Below, one piece after another: positions 24,283 to 34,096 of a DNA stretch of 36,433 nt; positions within the stretch are counted from its first letter, which is position 1, and every line of letters starts with the position of its first letter. Source of the DNA: an uncultured Lachnospiraceae bacterium (GTDB lineage Bacteria > Bacillota > Clostridia > Lachnospirales > Lachnospiraceae). A program made the translations under genes and the position numbers. Where the stretch lies: positions 1 through 36,433 of the forward strand of contig CAJUEX010000034.1 in assembly GCA_910585715.1 (NCBI GenBank). Reading direction: 5' to 3'. The notes under the pieces are model-generated. The model did no database searches. It saw only the letters and a program-made list of their open reading frames with translations, and was not told the origin of the DNA.

Positions 24283-25587
24283 TTACAACATCTCAAACAC
24301 CACAGTGACCCGCATTTTCCCCTTCTCGATTTCCGCAAAAACCTCCCCTCTCATCTTATGCAGGATTTCCCTGCATATATACAGCCCAAGCCCGCTGCCG
24401 CTTTTTCCTTTCCCATTCGAGCCCCGGTAAAAGCTCTCAAAAATATGAGACAGTTCCTGCTTTGGCAGGGAGTTTCCCGTATTTTCCACCGTAACAAGCA
24501 TACAGCCTTCCTCCTGTTCAAAGCAAATCCTGATTTCTTTTCCGTCCCCATACTTTACGGCATTTTCCATAATATTTTCAAAAACCTCCAGTGCTCTGTC
24601 AAAGTCACCGTAAAGCAGGCAGTTTTCATATGACTCTATCACAAATTCTGTATGGAGAAGGGATAATTTCCCCTCATAAAACCCGGTCAGCTCCCCCAAT
24701 AAATCCTTTAAATAAAATTCTCCCGGGTTTACCGGAATATGAAGAAAATCTTCCGTGGCAGCAACAATAATCCTTCCAATATAATCCTCCATCAACGCGG
24801 CTTTTTCCAATATTCCCGCCACCGCTTGGTTTCTTTTCTCTTTTTGGTCATACAGCCCCTTTTCCAACGCTTTTCCATATAAGTAAATGGAGCTTAAAGG
24901 TGTTTTTAAATCATGGGAAAGGGATAAGAGCATTGTCTTTTTCTCCCTTTCCAGCTCCAGATTTTTCTGCTTCCTGTCCTCTAAGGTTTCCCGAAGCATA
25001 TCAAGACCCCACAGGAATTTTCCGAAATAGCCTTCCCTCTGCTCTTTCAGTCCCTGTACCAGATTTCCCTTTGCTAACAAAACCGGATATTCTTTAATCT
25101 GCTCAAAGGGCATAATCAATTTCCTTTTTATATAAATCAACACAGCAATCAATATAATAAAGCAGCAGATGACAATAGTATTCAATAAAATCAGCAGGGA
25201 AAGCCCTTCTTGTTGCTTTCCCTCCCAAAAGGTAAGCTTTATATAACCGTTTCCTTTCTTTAAGGCAATGGGATAAAACATAGCATCATATACCGGAACC
25301 CGGTAAAACTCCTCTGTTTCCATAAAGGAAGCCCCTTCCTCCAGATACCGGATTTCCATAATGGTCTTATAAGCAGAAAGAGGAATACTGTCTATAAGCA
25401 TCCCCAAATCCGCATTTTCATTTTCTTTTAATCCCTGTTTTATAACAGCCGCAATACGATTGCCTTCTACCTTATGAAGTTCAGCCTTTTCCTCCTCCAT
25501 CTCTTTTATGAAATATAAATTTGCCGACGCTAATATTACCATAAACAAAAGCAGTACTGCACACACCATTCTGTTATATTGCTTCAT
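24283..25587 (-). CDS. Sensor histidine kinase
   Basis: The 434-residue protein has two membrane helices (about 9-28 and 128-152) enclosing a ~100-residue outer sensor region. A linker without a clear HAMP motif follows, then the H-box SLSHDLKTPLSS (His about 225), the N-box ENIMENAVKYGDG and the G-box GKGSGSGLGLYICREI. It should phosphorylate the response regulator whose stop codon it overlaps by 4 nt (ATGA). The operon order is permease, ATPase, regulator, kinase. The sizeable outer domain differs from the tiny loop of BceS-type kinases, so direct ligand sensing is plausible. Confidence 0.95.
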   Translation of the reverse strand: MKQYNRMVCAVLLLFMVILASANLYFIKEMEEEKAELHKVEGNRIAAVIKQGLKENENADLGMLIDSIPLSAYKTIMEIRYLEEGASFMETEEFYRVPVYDAMFYPIALKKGNGYIKLTFWEGKQQEGLSLLILLNTIVICCFIILIAVLIYIKRKLIMPFEQIKEYPVLLAKGNLVQGLKEQREGYFGKFLWGLDMLRETLEDRKQKNLELEREKKTMLLSLSHDLKTPLSSIYLYGKALEKGLYDQKEKRNQAVAGILEKAALMEDYIGRIIVAATEDFLHIPVNPGEFYLKDLLGELTGFYEGKLSLLHTEFVIESYENCLLYGDFDRALEVFENIMENAVKYGDGKEIRICFEQEEGCMLVTVENTGNSLPKQELSHIFESFYRGSNGKGKSGSGLGLYICREILHKMRGEVFAEIEKGKMRVTVVFEML

Positions 25588-26258
25588 ACCATTTTATACC
25601 CCACTCCCCATACCGTCACAATATGTTCCGGCTGTTTTGGATTTACCTCTATTTTTTCCCTGAGCCATTTTATATGCACTGTCAGAGTAGATGGTTCGCT
25701 AAAGCTGTCCACGCCCCAGATACGGTTGAATATCCATTCCTTTTTCAGCACCTTTCCCTGATGTTCCATAAGAAGCGTAAGCAAATCAAATTCCTTTGCA
25801 GTCAGCTCCAGCTCTTTTCCGGAAAGAAGCACCCTCCTTCCCTTCAAATCCGCTTTCAGGTTTCCCACTGCCAACGTACCCGGCTCCTTTCCTTTTTCAT
25901 AATTTCTCCGGAAAACTGCATGGATTTTCGCAAGAAGTATGTCAATGTCATATGGCTTTTCCATATAATCATCCGCCCCTGACAAAAGTGCATTCAGCTT
26001 GTCATCCTTTTCCACTCTTGCGCTTAATACTACAATAGGAACATGATCCTCTTCCCTGATTTTTCTGCACACATAAAAACCGTCCAGTCCCGGAAGCATA
26101 ATATCTAAAAGCACCAGCCTGACGCTGTTTTCACTTATAAAGGAAAGAGCCTCTTCCCCTGTCTTTACGCAGGCAGCCAAATATCCTTCTTTTTTAAGGA
26201 AATCACAGAGCACCTCTCCTAACTCCTTTTCATCCTCCACCACTAAAACATCTACCAT
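25584..26258 (-). CDS. OmpR-family response regulator
   Basis: The 224-residue protein has a receiver domain with phospho-acceptor D52 (LVLLDIMLPGLDG), the acidic pair E8-D9 and K in YMEKPYD. A C-terminal winged helix (LTAKEFDLLTLLMEHQGKVLKKEWIFNRIWG, then TLTVHIKWLREKIE) binds DNA. It is flanked by the ABC ATPase gene (20 nt upstream) and the kinase gene (4-nt overlap). It most likely controls this operon. Confidence 0.96.
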   Translation of the reverse strand: MVDVLVVEDEKELGEVLCDFLKKEGYLAACVKTGEEALSFISENSVRLVLLDIMLPGLDGFYVCRKIREEDHVPIVVLSARVEKDDKLNALLSGADDYMEKPYDIDILLAKIHAVFRRNYEKGKEPGTLAVGNLKADLKGRRVLLSGKELELTAKEFDLLTLLMEHQGKVLKKEWIFNRIWGVDSFSEPSTLTVHIKWLREKIEVNPKQPEHIVTVWGVGYKMV

Positions 26259-26278
26259 AACGCTTTCCTTTTCCTGCT

Positions 26279-27052
26279 TTACCAGCCCATTTCCATAAGC
26301 CAGCTGCTTAAAATACGTTCCCTGTCCCTTATATCCTGTTCCGCCTGAAACCTTCCAAGCTTATACTCATCCTCAATTTTTCCGTCTACAAGATAAACCA
26401 CCCTGTCGCTTTTGGCTGCCACCCGTACGTCATGGGTAACCAGAAGAACACTGGTCCCTTCCCTGTTAATCCTGTTCAGCTCCTTCATGACCTCATAGGA
26501 AGCCTGTTTATTCAGGGAACCGGTCGGCTCATCTGCAAAGATAATCTTCGGATGATTAATCAGGCTCCGGCAGATACATGCCCTTTGAAGCTGTCCGCCG
26601 GAAACCTCGTTAATATCATTGTCAGCCACCTGCATGATATCCAGCTTTCTCATAAGCTCCTGTGCCTGTTCATTGATTTCCTTTCTGCTTCTTCCGCCTT
26701 TACCCTTTTCCGCCTGATAGGCAGGCAATATAATATTATCATAGATAGAAAGATTTTTTAACATATACATCTGCTGGAAAATAAATCCCATTTCCACTAA
26801 CCGCACCTTTGCCAGCTCATCCGCCTTAAGGCTGCTTAAATCCTTGCCAAAAAAGTCCACGCTACCGGCTGTCATTTTGTCCATGCCGCTTACTGTATAA
26901 AGCAACGTTGACTTTCCGGAGCCGCTTGGTCCCATAATCGCCACCATTTCTCCCTGGCTTACCGAAAAGCTCACATTTTTCAATACATTATTCTGTCTTT
27001 TATCCATTACATATGTCTTGCACAAATCTTTTACTTTTAATGAACTGCTCAT
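26279..27052 (-). CDS. ABC transporter ATP-binding protein, MacB/LolD-like
   Basis: The 257-residue protein has Walker A GPSGSGKST (41-49), the signature VSGGQLQRACICRS, Walker B IIFADEPTG and an H-loop LLVTHDVR; the D-loop reads GSLN instead of the common GSLD. It energises FtsX-type permeases that move or sense lipids and antimicrobial peptides. I start at 27052 because a GAGAGGAAG site precedes it; the in-frame ATG at 27097 lacks one and lies 7 nt from the permease stop. It works with the permease encoded just upstream. Confidence 0.94.
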   Translation of the reverse strand: MSSSLKVKDLCKTYVMDKRQNNVLKNVSFSVSQGEMVAIMGPSGSGKSTLLYTVSGMDKMTAGSVDFFGKDLSSLKADELAKVRLVEMGFIFQQMYMLKNLSIYDNIILPAYQAEKGKGGRSRKEINEQAQELMRKLDIMQVADNDINEVSGGQLQRACICRSLINHPKIIFADEPTGSLNKQASYEVMKELNRINREGTSVLLVTHDVRVAAKSDRVVYLVDGKIEDEYKLGRFQAEQDIRDRERILSSWLMEMGW

Positions 27053-27103
27053 TTTTTCTTCCTCTCTTCCATGCTTGTTTTCGCAATTAACCGGCATTTG
27101 TTT

Positions 27104-29461
27104 TTATTCCATATCGTTGATTTTCTGCACGCTGAATCTTTTCACTCCCGAAGCCGCAATGTAAGCTGCTGCTAACACACCTGCTAATACCAGAAGCGGA
27201 TATCCTACATATACTTCCATTGGCACAATATTTAATTCTACCTGTCTTGTTCCCATGATTCCAAAGGTATACTGTATCATCATGTCATTTAATAAATAGG
27301 AACATAAAATTCCGATAAAAACAGATATGAGCTGAATTATTCCAATGCGAATGCTCTGCCATGCCTGCAGAAAGCCATTGGAAAATCCGATACTTTTTAA
27401 AAGGGCAATTTCTCCCTTATCCCTTTCCAAAAACGTCCTGCAAAGCAGAATTGTCACCAGACTGTTTATCACAATTACCACAAATACGATTAGCGCCTTG
27501 ATTTCATCCAAACGTTCTATGATGCCCCCTAAGCTTACTGCAATTCTTTCTCTTGTATTTTTTATTTCATAATCCGGGGTAATTTCCCTCATTTTGGAAA
27601 CCGCCGCCTCCACATCCGTTCCCTCCTGAAAATTTCCCTGTATGCCATAAACTCCGGCGGAATACTTTAAGTCGGTTTCCGCCGTCTCTGACAGGCGGAT
27701 GGAATAACCAAGATTATTAAAGCTTTCAAAGGTTGCTGTAAGGATATACGGTATTTTTTCCTCAGCAAACTGAAGCCAGACCGTATCTCCTATTTTTACA
27801 TTCAGTTCTTCCGCCGATAATGCAGTCATGGCTAACTCGTTGGAAAGCTTTGGTGGCTCCCCTTCCAGATAACGGTAAATTTCTGTATCAAAATTCTTTG
27901 CCTGCATTGTCATAATACTGCTTTTATCCTTATTCATCTCACTTGACACATGCGGGAAATAGATGACTTCACTATAAAGCTTAACGTAAATCCCTTCCTT
28001 TGCATATATTTCCTCCATATGCTCCAAATCTGCAAGCATTTTGTTCATATCCCCATCCCCTATACAGGCTTCTTCTTTGTGACTGGTAATGTAAACATCT
28101 GATTCGGCAATCCCGAACAAAGTAATGATAGAATCACTTTTTAAGGTATTCACTGCATTTAAGGGAAGAATTATCATAATAATCCCTATAATAAAAGAAA
28201 TAAAAAGGGGAATATATTTTTTCTTGCTGCTTAAAATATCGTTTGCAGCTAAAAAAAGCAGAGCAGGCAGCTTTCCTGATTTATACAGGGATATGGGAGA
28301 GCTCTTCCCATACCGCTCTCCGTTTGAACCGCTTTTAATTGCCTCTATCACCATAAGTCTTTTGATTTTACCCGTACAGATATAGCAAAACAGCATTACC
28401 ACCAGGACAATGATGCCGCCGCAGGCTAAACACAGCCATAAATTCCCCTGTGCCTTTGGCATATACACATTTTTTTCTATGGAGCTCATCATAAAATCCG
28501 AAAAGGGAATACTGAAAAATGCTCCGGACAATGCTCCGGCCACAGAAAGAACAAAGTATTTGCATAAATAGATTCCTCTTATGGCAAGGCTGTTTATTCC
28601 TATGGCCTTCATAACTCCGATTTCTTTAAATTCCTCATGCAGGGTAAACGTAATGCTGAACTTTAAAATCACAAAGGATATCACCAATAAACATATGCTG
28701 ATAATCATAAGAAATACTGCAACCAGCATATCCATCACATAACATGTACGAAGCTCTTTCTGACTTATTGTGGTAAATACCGGCAAGTCTTCATTATAAA
28801 ATCTCCGTTCCAGTTCTGAAATATCGGAAGAAGAAATACCATATCCGGTAATGCCGCCGCCTTTCCATGAAAGGGCATTTTCTACCATTGCGAAATCCGC
28901 CTCTGAAATATACTGGGCATCAAAGCCCACAAAAGGAGAACCAAACAAAACATCTTTTACAATGGATTTTACCTGAAGAGAAATCTCCTCATCCCCTGCC
29001 CGGAATCGAATCTCATCACCCGGTTCAATCCCCTTTTGCTCAGCCTGTGAAACAGAAATAACAATTTCTCCCGGCTTTAAATCCACGGGCTGATTGTCTG
29101 TATCAAAAATCAGATTCTGTTCTTTCCGGATTTTACATAAATACAGCGGACCGTCAAAGCTGTTATCTTCCTTTTCTATCATGAGATAAGGGTATTTTTC
29201 TACATTTTCTATAAGCCCTTCCGCTTCCATCTCTTCCATCCATTTTTCAATTCTGATTTCATTTTCTCCCTGTCCCTTTGTCTTGATATAGAAATCGGAC
29301 ACATTTGCTTCTTTAAAAAAATAGTCAATGGCATTCATGGTAAGCAACAGATTATTGACGCCCCCCGCCAGAAAAATACTGCTTATAATCAGAAGCAGAA
29401 ATAAAATCAGATTCATTCCCTTTTTCCGCTTTAAGTCCTTTTTTAATATCTGAATAAACAT
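27104..29461 (-). CDS. ABC transporter permease with two FtsX domains
   Basis: The 785-residue protein begins with a membrane helix (about 14-36) and then a large outer domain. A first FtsX block (about 240-375: CYVMDMLVAVFLMIISICLLVI, FKEIGVMKAIGI) is followed by a central helix near 415-435, a second outer domain and a second FtsX block (about 665-775: LVTILLCRTFLERDKGEIALLKSIGFSN). This is the macrolide-exporter/lipoprotein-release superfamily. Together with the ATPase and two-component genes it forms a self-contained transport-sensing module, commonly linked to peptide antibiotic defence. The substrate is not deducible. AGAGGAAAAGG precedes the start. Confidence 0.93.
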   Translation of the reverse strand: MFIQILKKDLKRKKGMNLILFLLLIISSIFLAGGVNNLLLTMNAIDYFFKEANVSDFYIKTKGQGENEIRIEKWMEEMEAEGLIENVEKYPYLMIEKEDNSFDGPLYLCKIRKEQNLIFDTDNQPVDLKPGEIVISVSQAEQKGIEPGDEIRFRAGDEEISLQVKSIVKDVLFGSPFVGFDAQYISEADFAMVENALSWKGGGITGYGISSSDISELERRFYNEDLPVFTTISQKELRTCYVMDMLVAVFLMIISICLLVISFVILKFSITFTLHEEFKEIGVMKAIGINSLAIRGIYLCKYFVLSVAGALSGAFFSIPFSDFMMSSIEKNVYMPKAQGNLWLCLACGGIIVLVVMLFCYICTGKIKRLMVIEAIKSGSNGERYGKSSPISLYKSGKLPALLFLAANDILSSKKKYIPLFISFIIGIIMIILPLNAVNTLKSDSIITLFGIAESDVYITSHKEEACIGDGDMNKMLADLEHMEEIYAKEGIYVKLYSEVIYFPHVSSEMNKDKSSIMTMQAKNFDTEIYRYLEGEPPKLSNELAMTALSAEELNVKIGDTVWLQFAEEKIPYILTATFESFNNLGYSIRLSETAETDLKYSAGVYGIQGNFQEGTDVEAAVSKMREITPDYEIKNTRERIAVSLGGIIERLDEIKALIVFVVIVINSLVTILLCRTFLERDKGEIALLKSIGFSNGFLQAWQSIRIGIIQLISVFIGILCSYLLNDMMIQYTFGIMGTRQVELNIVPMEVYVGYPLLVLAGVLAAAYIAASGVKRFSVQKINDME

Positions 29462-29641
29462 AGCCTTTTCCTCTCTTTTTTATTTTAACAGATTGAGCAA
29501 TTGAAAAACACCCTGCAGCCCCGATTGCTCTGTCTGAATCTAAGTATAAAGGGGAAATTATTAAATAATCCTTAAATAGAATTTGCTTTTTTTCCCATAC
29601 CATGTAAAATAGAAAGAAAACGGAATTTAGAGGTAAGACAA

Positions 29642-30952
29642 ATGAACAAATTAGTATCAAAATTATTGATTTACGGCGATATGCCAAAGGATTCCATCCT
29701 TATGGAATTAAGCGCCATCTGCGAAGAAGCGGACAAGCCTGACTTTCACAAAGATGAGCTGATAGAACGAATCTACAGACAGGTAAAACGAATTCTGATT
29801 CTGGCAACGGAATATGGCTTTAATAAAAATCTCTGGCACAACTACCTGACTTTTCTTTTGATGATGGATGAGAATCCTTTTAGTATTACCTGTGAAAAAA
29901 CAGGCGCCCAAAACGGAACCGTCAACCACTTTGCCAAAAATGACTTCAAAATATTCAAGCAACTGTTTGACTATGATTTTACCGGTCTGGAGGAGAAACT
30001 GGGAATCGACTGTTTCAGCTGTTTGACCAACTATGAGGCGATAGAAAAAACGGAGCTGATGTACAATAAAAGCGTTAGTGAAAAGGTACAGGCTTTAAGC
30101 AGGGAGCTGGAAGAGGCTTCTGATGAAGAAGGCTTTTTCCTTTGTGTCACAGGCTTTTACAAAGATTACGGCGTAGGCGCTTTTGGCCTGAACAAGGCAT
30201 TCCGCATTCACTCCTCCCAAAACAACCGGGTTGCTTTTCAGGCAATTAATAATATGGATAAGGTTGTTCTGGATGATTTAATTGGCTATGAAATTCAGAA
30301 GAAAAAGCTGGTTGACAACACAAGAGCATTTGTGGAAGGAAAGAAAGCCAATAACGTGCTTTTATTTGGGGACAGCGGTACCGGCAAATCCACCAGCATT
30401 AAAGCAATCGTCAACGAATTTTACGGAAACGGGCTTCGCATGATTGAAATATATAAGCATCAGTTTAAAGACTTATCCCAGGTCATTGCCCAGATTAAAA
30501 ACCGGAACTACAAATTCATCATCTATATGGACGACTTATCTTTTGAGGACTTTGAAACGGAATACAAGTTCTTAAAGGCGGTCATTGAAGGCGGCGTGGA
30601 AACCAAGCCGGAAAACATACTGATTTATGCCACCTCCAACCGACGCCATTTAATCCGTGAGATGTGGAAGGACCGGAATGATATGGATACGGATAACGGA
30701 CTCCACCATTCCGATACCATGGAGGAGAAGCTTTCACTGGCTTACCGCTTTGGCGTAACGATAAATTATTCCAAACCCTCCCAAAAAGAATATTTCCATA
30801 TCGTTACCGAACTGGCACGCAAGAACCACATTACCCTGTCAGAAGAAGAAATATGCAGGGAAGCAAATAAATGGGAGCTTTCCCACGGAGGCATTTCCGG
30901 AAGGACTGCCCAGCAGTTTATCAATTATCTATCCGCAATGGAACAGGGCTAA
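29642..30952 (+). CDS. DUF815-family AAA+ ATPase
   Basis: The 436-residue protein carries Walker A GDSGTGKST (about 243-251), Walker B FIIYMDDLSFE and a sensor I-like ILIYATSNRRHL. The ~200-residue N-terminal helical region (starting NKLVSKLLIYGDM) is typical of the longer DUF815 proteins of Clostridia. The C-terminus GGISGRTAQQFINYL resembles the AAA+ lid. Function is not established for the family. It is divergent from the ABC operon. AGAGGT lies 7-9 nt before the start, and a weak promoter (TTGCTT, 16 nt, TAAAAT) ends at 29610. Confidence 0.88.
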   Translation: MNKLVSKLLIYGDMPKDSILMELSAICEEADKPDFHKDELIERIYRQVKRILILATEYGFNKNLWHNYLTFLLMMDENPFSITCEKTGAQNGTVNHFAKNDFKIFKQLFDYDFTGLEEKLGIDCFSCLTNYEAIEKTELMYNKSVSEKVQALSRELEEASDEEGFFLCVTGFYKDYGVGAFGLNKAFRIHSSQNNRVAFQAINNMDKVVLDDLIGYEIQKKKLVDNTRAFVEGKKANNVLLFGDSGTGKSTSIKAIVNEFYGNGLRMIEIYKHQFKDLSQVIAQIKNRNYKFIIYMDDLSFEDFETEYKFLKAVIEGGVETKPENILIYATSNRRHLIREMWKDRNDMDTDNGLHHSDTMEEKLSLAYRFGVTINYSKPSQKEYFHIVTELARKNHITLSEEEICREANKWELSHGGISGRTAQQFINYLSAMEQG

Positions 30953-30955
30953 TCC

Positions 30956-31137
30956 GGTCAGACTGCTGCAGTCGAAGCCCCGCCGCAGACCGGGACATCA
31001 AATTTAAAACCTCCCAGGGAGACGGGGGATTTGGTCCTTTGGAGAGCCTTCAAATGCCTGCAGACAGTCACCTGACCGCTGCCTACATGAATAAAATCAA
31101 AATAAGAAAAAGCCGGCAACTTTCCGACTTTTTTTTA
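30956..31137 (+). ncRNA. Rod-like structured RNA, independent or 3' UTR
   Basis: The outer helix pairs 30956-30971 with 31058-31077 (GGTCAG/CTGACC, ACTG/CAGT, CTGCAG/CTGCAG; 16 pairs, two small bulges). Nested inside are GAAG/CTTC (30974-30977 with 31048-31051), GGAC/GTCC (30993-30996 with 31034-31037), CAAAT/ATTTG (30999-31003 with 31029-31033) and a CCTCC/GGGGG tip. It ends at a terminator. It does not match a riboswitch consensus that I know. The long interrupted rod is reminiscent of 6S RNA, but I cannot confirm that. Confidence 0.5.
31110..31137. terminator. Bidirectional terminator between DUF815/RNA and HD-GYP genes
   Basis: AAGCCGG (31110-31116) pairs with CCGACTT (31124-31130, one G-T) across 7 nt. 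T-tracts follow on both strands (eight on plus, five on minus). The plus-strand T-run overlaps the stop codon of the HD-GYP gene. Confidence 0.85.
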
Positions 31138-32184
31138 TTCTAAGATTTCCTCTATGAATAAGGTTCTTTCTCTGGATAAATCCACGATTTTCGTTTCTGT
31201 AATCGGGCGGTTGGTACGATTGAAAAATACCTTTACAATAGGGCGGGGGCCCTGATTCTTACGAATATTTGCCACAATTCCCACTTCCTTATTGGAAAGC
31301 CTCACCATGACGCCCAAAGGATATACGGGAATATTATTTACAAATGCCTCCACCACCTTACTGCTAAAATGGATACCGCTGATTCCATAGATTTCTTCAA
31401 TTGCCATATATGACGGCACATGCTGCACTGTAATCTCTTCATCATATTGAGAACACAAGCCTATTATCTGAGCGCTAATGGGGATTTCATCCCCCGCCTT
31501 TATTTTGGGAAATCCCGAACCATCCCATCTTTCGTGATGATATAAAATCAACTCGCAGATTTCCTGTGGTATTTCATTCTGTTTGGCAAAATAATATCCA
31601 TAAGTAGGATGCTCTTCCCAAAGTTGCTGTTGCTGACTGTTTCTCTCTTTTTGCCCAATCACCAGCGGCATTTCGCAAAGCCCGATGTCATGAAGAAGTC
31701 CTCCGGCAACGATTGTCGTCAACTGTTCTCCTGTCATCCCCATGGCTCCGGCTGTGAGCCCTGCTAAAACTGCCGTATTTACACTATGCTGATACAATCG
31801 TAAATTATCTACCAGCTTTAACTGCACGCAAAACTCCATAATCTTTTCCTGACGGCAGATTTTGCCGATACTGTTCTCCAGTTCACCAGCTACCCTTACC
31901 ATATTATCATTTTTGTTGGCTTCTGCCTGCTTTGGGGATATTTTTCTTAAGTACAATAAAAAATCCCTTTCCAGATTTTCCGCCATTTTATCAATGGGCG
32001 TAACAAAAAGGGAATTTCGGTCTGCTATCTCGATTGTTTCGATTTTCAATTCCTTTATCTTCTGTATTCCTTTAATCGTCAGGGCATGTCCTTCTTTTAA
32101 TAGAAGTGTTCCGCCATCCGGTGACATAACCGGCGCCGCCAGCACCATTCCCGGTCTTACATCTTCTAATTTTAATTGTCCCAT
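31135..32184 (-). CDS. HD-GYP domain protein (putative c-di-GMP phosphodiesterase)
   Basis: The 349-residue protein has an N-terminal ~60-residue DUF3391-like segment (KLEDVRPGMVLAAPVM). Its HD-GYP domain shows H in YQHSVNT, HD in LLHDIGLCEMP, H in EEHPTYGYYF, and HH plus the GYP-equivalent in YHHERWDGSGFP, then GDEIPISAQIIGL. The usual GYP reads GFP and the HDIGK lysine is Leu, so activity is likely but not assured. HD-GYP proteins cleave c-di-GMP to GMP. I use the start at 32184 (GGAAGGA 8 nt upstream), not 32205. A -10 box TATAAT lies at 32232-32237. Confidence 0.88.
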   Translation of the reverse strand: MGQLKLEDVRPGMVLAAPVMSPDGGTLLLKEGHALTIKGIQKIKELKIETIEIADRNSLFVTPIDKMAENLERDFLLYLRKISPKQAEANKNDNMVRVAGELENSIGKICRQEKIMEFCVQLKLVDNLRLYQHSVNTAVLAGLTAGAMGMTGEQLTTIVAGGLLHDIGLCEMPLVIGQKERNSQQQQLWEEHPTYGYYFAKQNEIPQEICELILYHHERWDGSGFPKIKAGDEIPISAQIIGLCSQYDEEITVQHVPSYMAIEEIYGISGIHFSSKVVEAFVNNIPVYPLGVMVRLSNKEVGIVANIRKNQGPRPIVKVFFNRTNRPITETKIVDLSRERTLFIEEILE

Positions 32185-32418
32185 TATTTTTTCCTTCCGT
32201 ATCATACATATTGCAACAAAAATATGTTTTTATTATATAGCATTTTTTCCCGAAAAAACAGAGGCTTTTTCCATTTTTCCACTTATTTCCTAACCGTTTG
32301 GCCCTCGGTTTTCCCACATAGGAACCAGAACTGGCTGCAGACAGAAAATGCTTCTGCGCCGCCACTCTTTCACTCTATAAAGACCCATTTGTTTCATTAT
32401 TTAAACGGCAATATGCGC

Positions 32419-33762
32419 TCAATCTCTGGTAACGCTCTTCAGCCATTTTTTAGAACGGTATCTTGTATACGCAAAGGGAAGCTTTATCAGCTCGTCGCAT
32501 AAAAGTATGGCATAGACAGCTTCCACTGGAAGCCGGAACACAAAGGCGGCCAGAAAACCGCACAAAATAGAGCCAAGCCACATAGAGCCCACATCCACAT
32601 ACATACCATACCGGGTATCACCGCCCGAACGAAGTATTCCGACTATAATAGTAACGTTTATTCCATGGAATATAATATGGACTGCCAGGAAAATTAAAAA
32701 TATCCTCATATACTCAGCCGCCTGTCCGGAAAATTCCAATCCAGATATAAGAAATGGTCGGATTAACACTACCAGCAGGCTCCCTAACACGGTGCAGATT
32801 ATAGTCAGCTTCATAAATTTTTTCGCATACAAAAGCGCTATATCTTCCCTTTTTTCTCCAATTGCCTTTCCAATCATAATGGCAGTGGCATTTGCCAGTC
32901 CCATTACAATAACCATGGCTAACTGTCTGGTTACCTGCGCCACACTATAAGCCGCCGTGGCACTGCTCCCCAAGTGTCCGATTATGGCTGAATTAGCCGA
33001 TACTCCAAGTCCCCATAAAAGTTCATTGGCAATGACAGGGCTGGAATACAAGAAGAAATCTCTGCACAACTGCTTATCCATCCTAAGCATATGCTTAAGC
33101 TTTATCTTCACATCCCTATTTTTGAAATGTGCATAAAAGGCTACGATAACCAGTTCCAGTATTCTGGCACATAATGTACCGATGGCAGCTCCCACCACCC
33201 CAAGCCTTGGCGCTCCAAACAGCCCGAAAATAAGGATTCCGTTAATGATAATATTGATGATAAGGGAGCTTGCATATACGATAGTGGAAATTACTACCCT
33301 TTCTATACTTTTTATGATATTCAGATAGGTGGCGGTAACGGTTACAACAGGATAAGTAAACGCCAGAATCTGCAGATACTGAACCCCATAGCCTATAACC
33401 TCTTCATCATTGGTAAAAACCCCCATAACCTGCCTGGGAACCGCCAGCGTTACTACGGCAAACAGAAGTCCTGCCGCCATGGCTGTAGTCAGGGCAATTC
33501 CCAATATTTTTTCAATGGAATCCGTATCTTTTTTTCCCCAGTACTGTGCTGTCAGCACTGCCGCTCCCGAGGCTATGCCAAACAGGAACAGATTCAGTAT
33601 AAACGGAACCTGCCCGCCTAAGGAAGCTCCTGACAGCACCTTTTCATCCACCTTTCCAAGCATGATGACATCAGCGGCAGTACCCCCTACATTAATTAAG
33701 TTCTGCATAGCCATTGGCAGAACAAGGGATATAACTTTTTTATAAAAATTTTCTTTTTCCAT
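32419..33762 (-). CDS. MATE-family efflux transporter, third in the window
   Basis: The 447-residue protein shows the MATE pattern with about twelve membrane helices (VLPMAMQNLINVGGTAADVIMLGKV, then the second-half repeat SPVIANELLWGLGVSANSAIIGHLG) and a basic C-terminus. It starts MEKENFYKKV, 5-7 nt after TGAGG. It is separated by about 230 nt from the HD-GYP gene downstream and is likely its own unit. Substrate unknown; it is not closely related to the tandem pair at 10.5-13.2 kb. Confidence 0.92.
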   Translation of the reverse strand: MEKENFYKKVISLVLPMAMQNLINVGGTAADVIMLGKVDEKVLSGASLGGQVPFILNLFLFGIASGAAVLTAQYWGKKDTDSIEKILGIALTTAMAAGLLFAVVTLAVPRQVMGVFTNDEEVIGYGVQYLQILAFTYPVVTVTATYLNIIKSIERVVISTIVYASSLIINIIINGILIFGLFGAPRLGVVGAAIGTLCARILELVIVAFYAHFKNRDVKIKLKHMLRMDKQLCRDFFLYSSPVIANELLWGLGVSANSAIIGHLGSSATAAYSVAQVTRQLAMVIVMGLANATAIMIGKAIGEKREDIALLYAKKFMKLTIICTVLGSLLVVLIRPFLISGLEFSGQAAEYMRIFLIFLAVHIIFHGINVTIIVGILRSGGDTRYGMYVDVGSMWLGSILCGFLAAFVFRLPVEAVYAILLCDELIKLPFAYTRYRSKKWLKSVTRD

Positions 33763-34096
33763 TCTGTCAACCTCAAATTTCCATTTCTTTCACTATTGCT
33801 TTTACTATTATTTCCATGATGCGCAGCAGCTCAGACAGTATCTTTTCCCCCAGGTGCGAAAATCTGTTGTCTAAACTATTGTCATTTTATATCTTTCTAA
33901 TTTTACTGCAGCATTTTCCATTATCACGCCGGCAGTTTTATAGCAAAACAATATCATTTTACCACAAAATAAAAAAATTTACACTAAAATCTGCCGGCTG
34001 GTTTTCGGGGCTGGTTTTCGATGGAGAAATACAACTTGTGTTTTTCTTTTCTTTCCCGTACAATAAATAATATCAAACAGGAAATGAGGAAACCAA
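33763..34096. other. Intergenic region with diverged hairpin repeat and DUF6062 promoter
   Basis: No gene is seen. At 33826-33886 AGCTCAGACAG and TCTGTTGTCTAAACT form an imperfect inverted repeat resembling the 13862-13929 hairpin. A 13-nt tandem repeat (GGCTGGTTTTCGG, 33996-34021) follows. A promoter TTGTGT (34036-34041), 17 nt, TACAAT (34059-34064) serves the DUF6062 gene. Confidence 0.55.
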
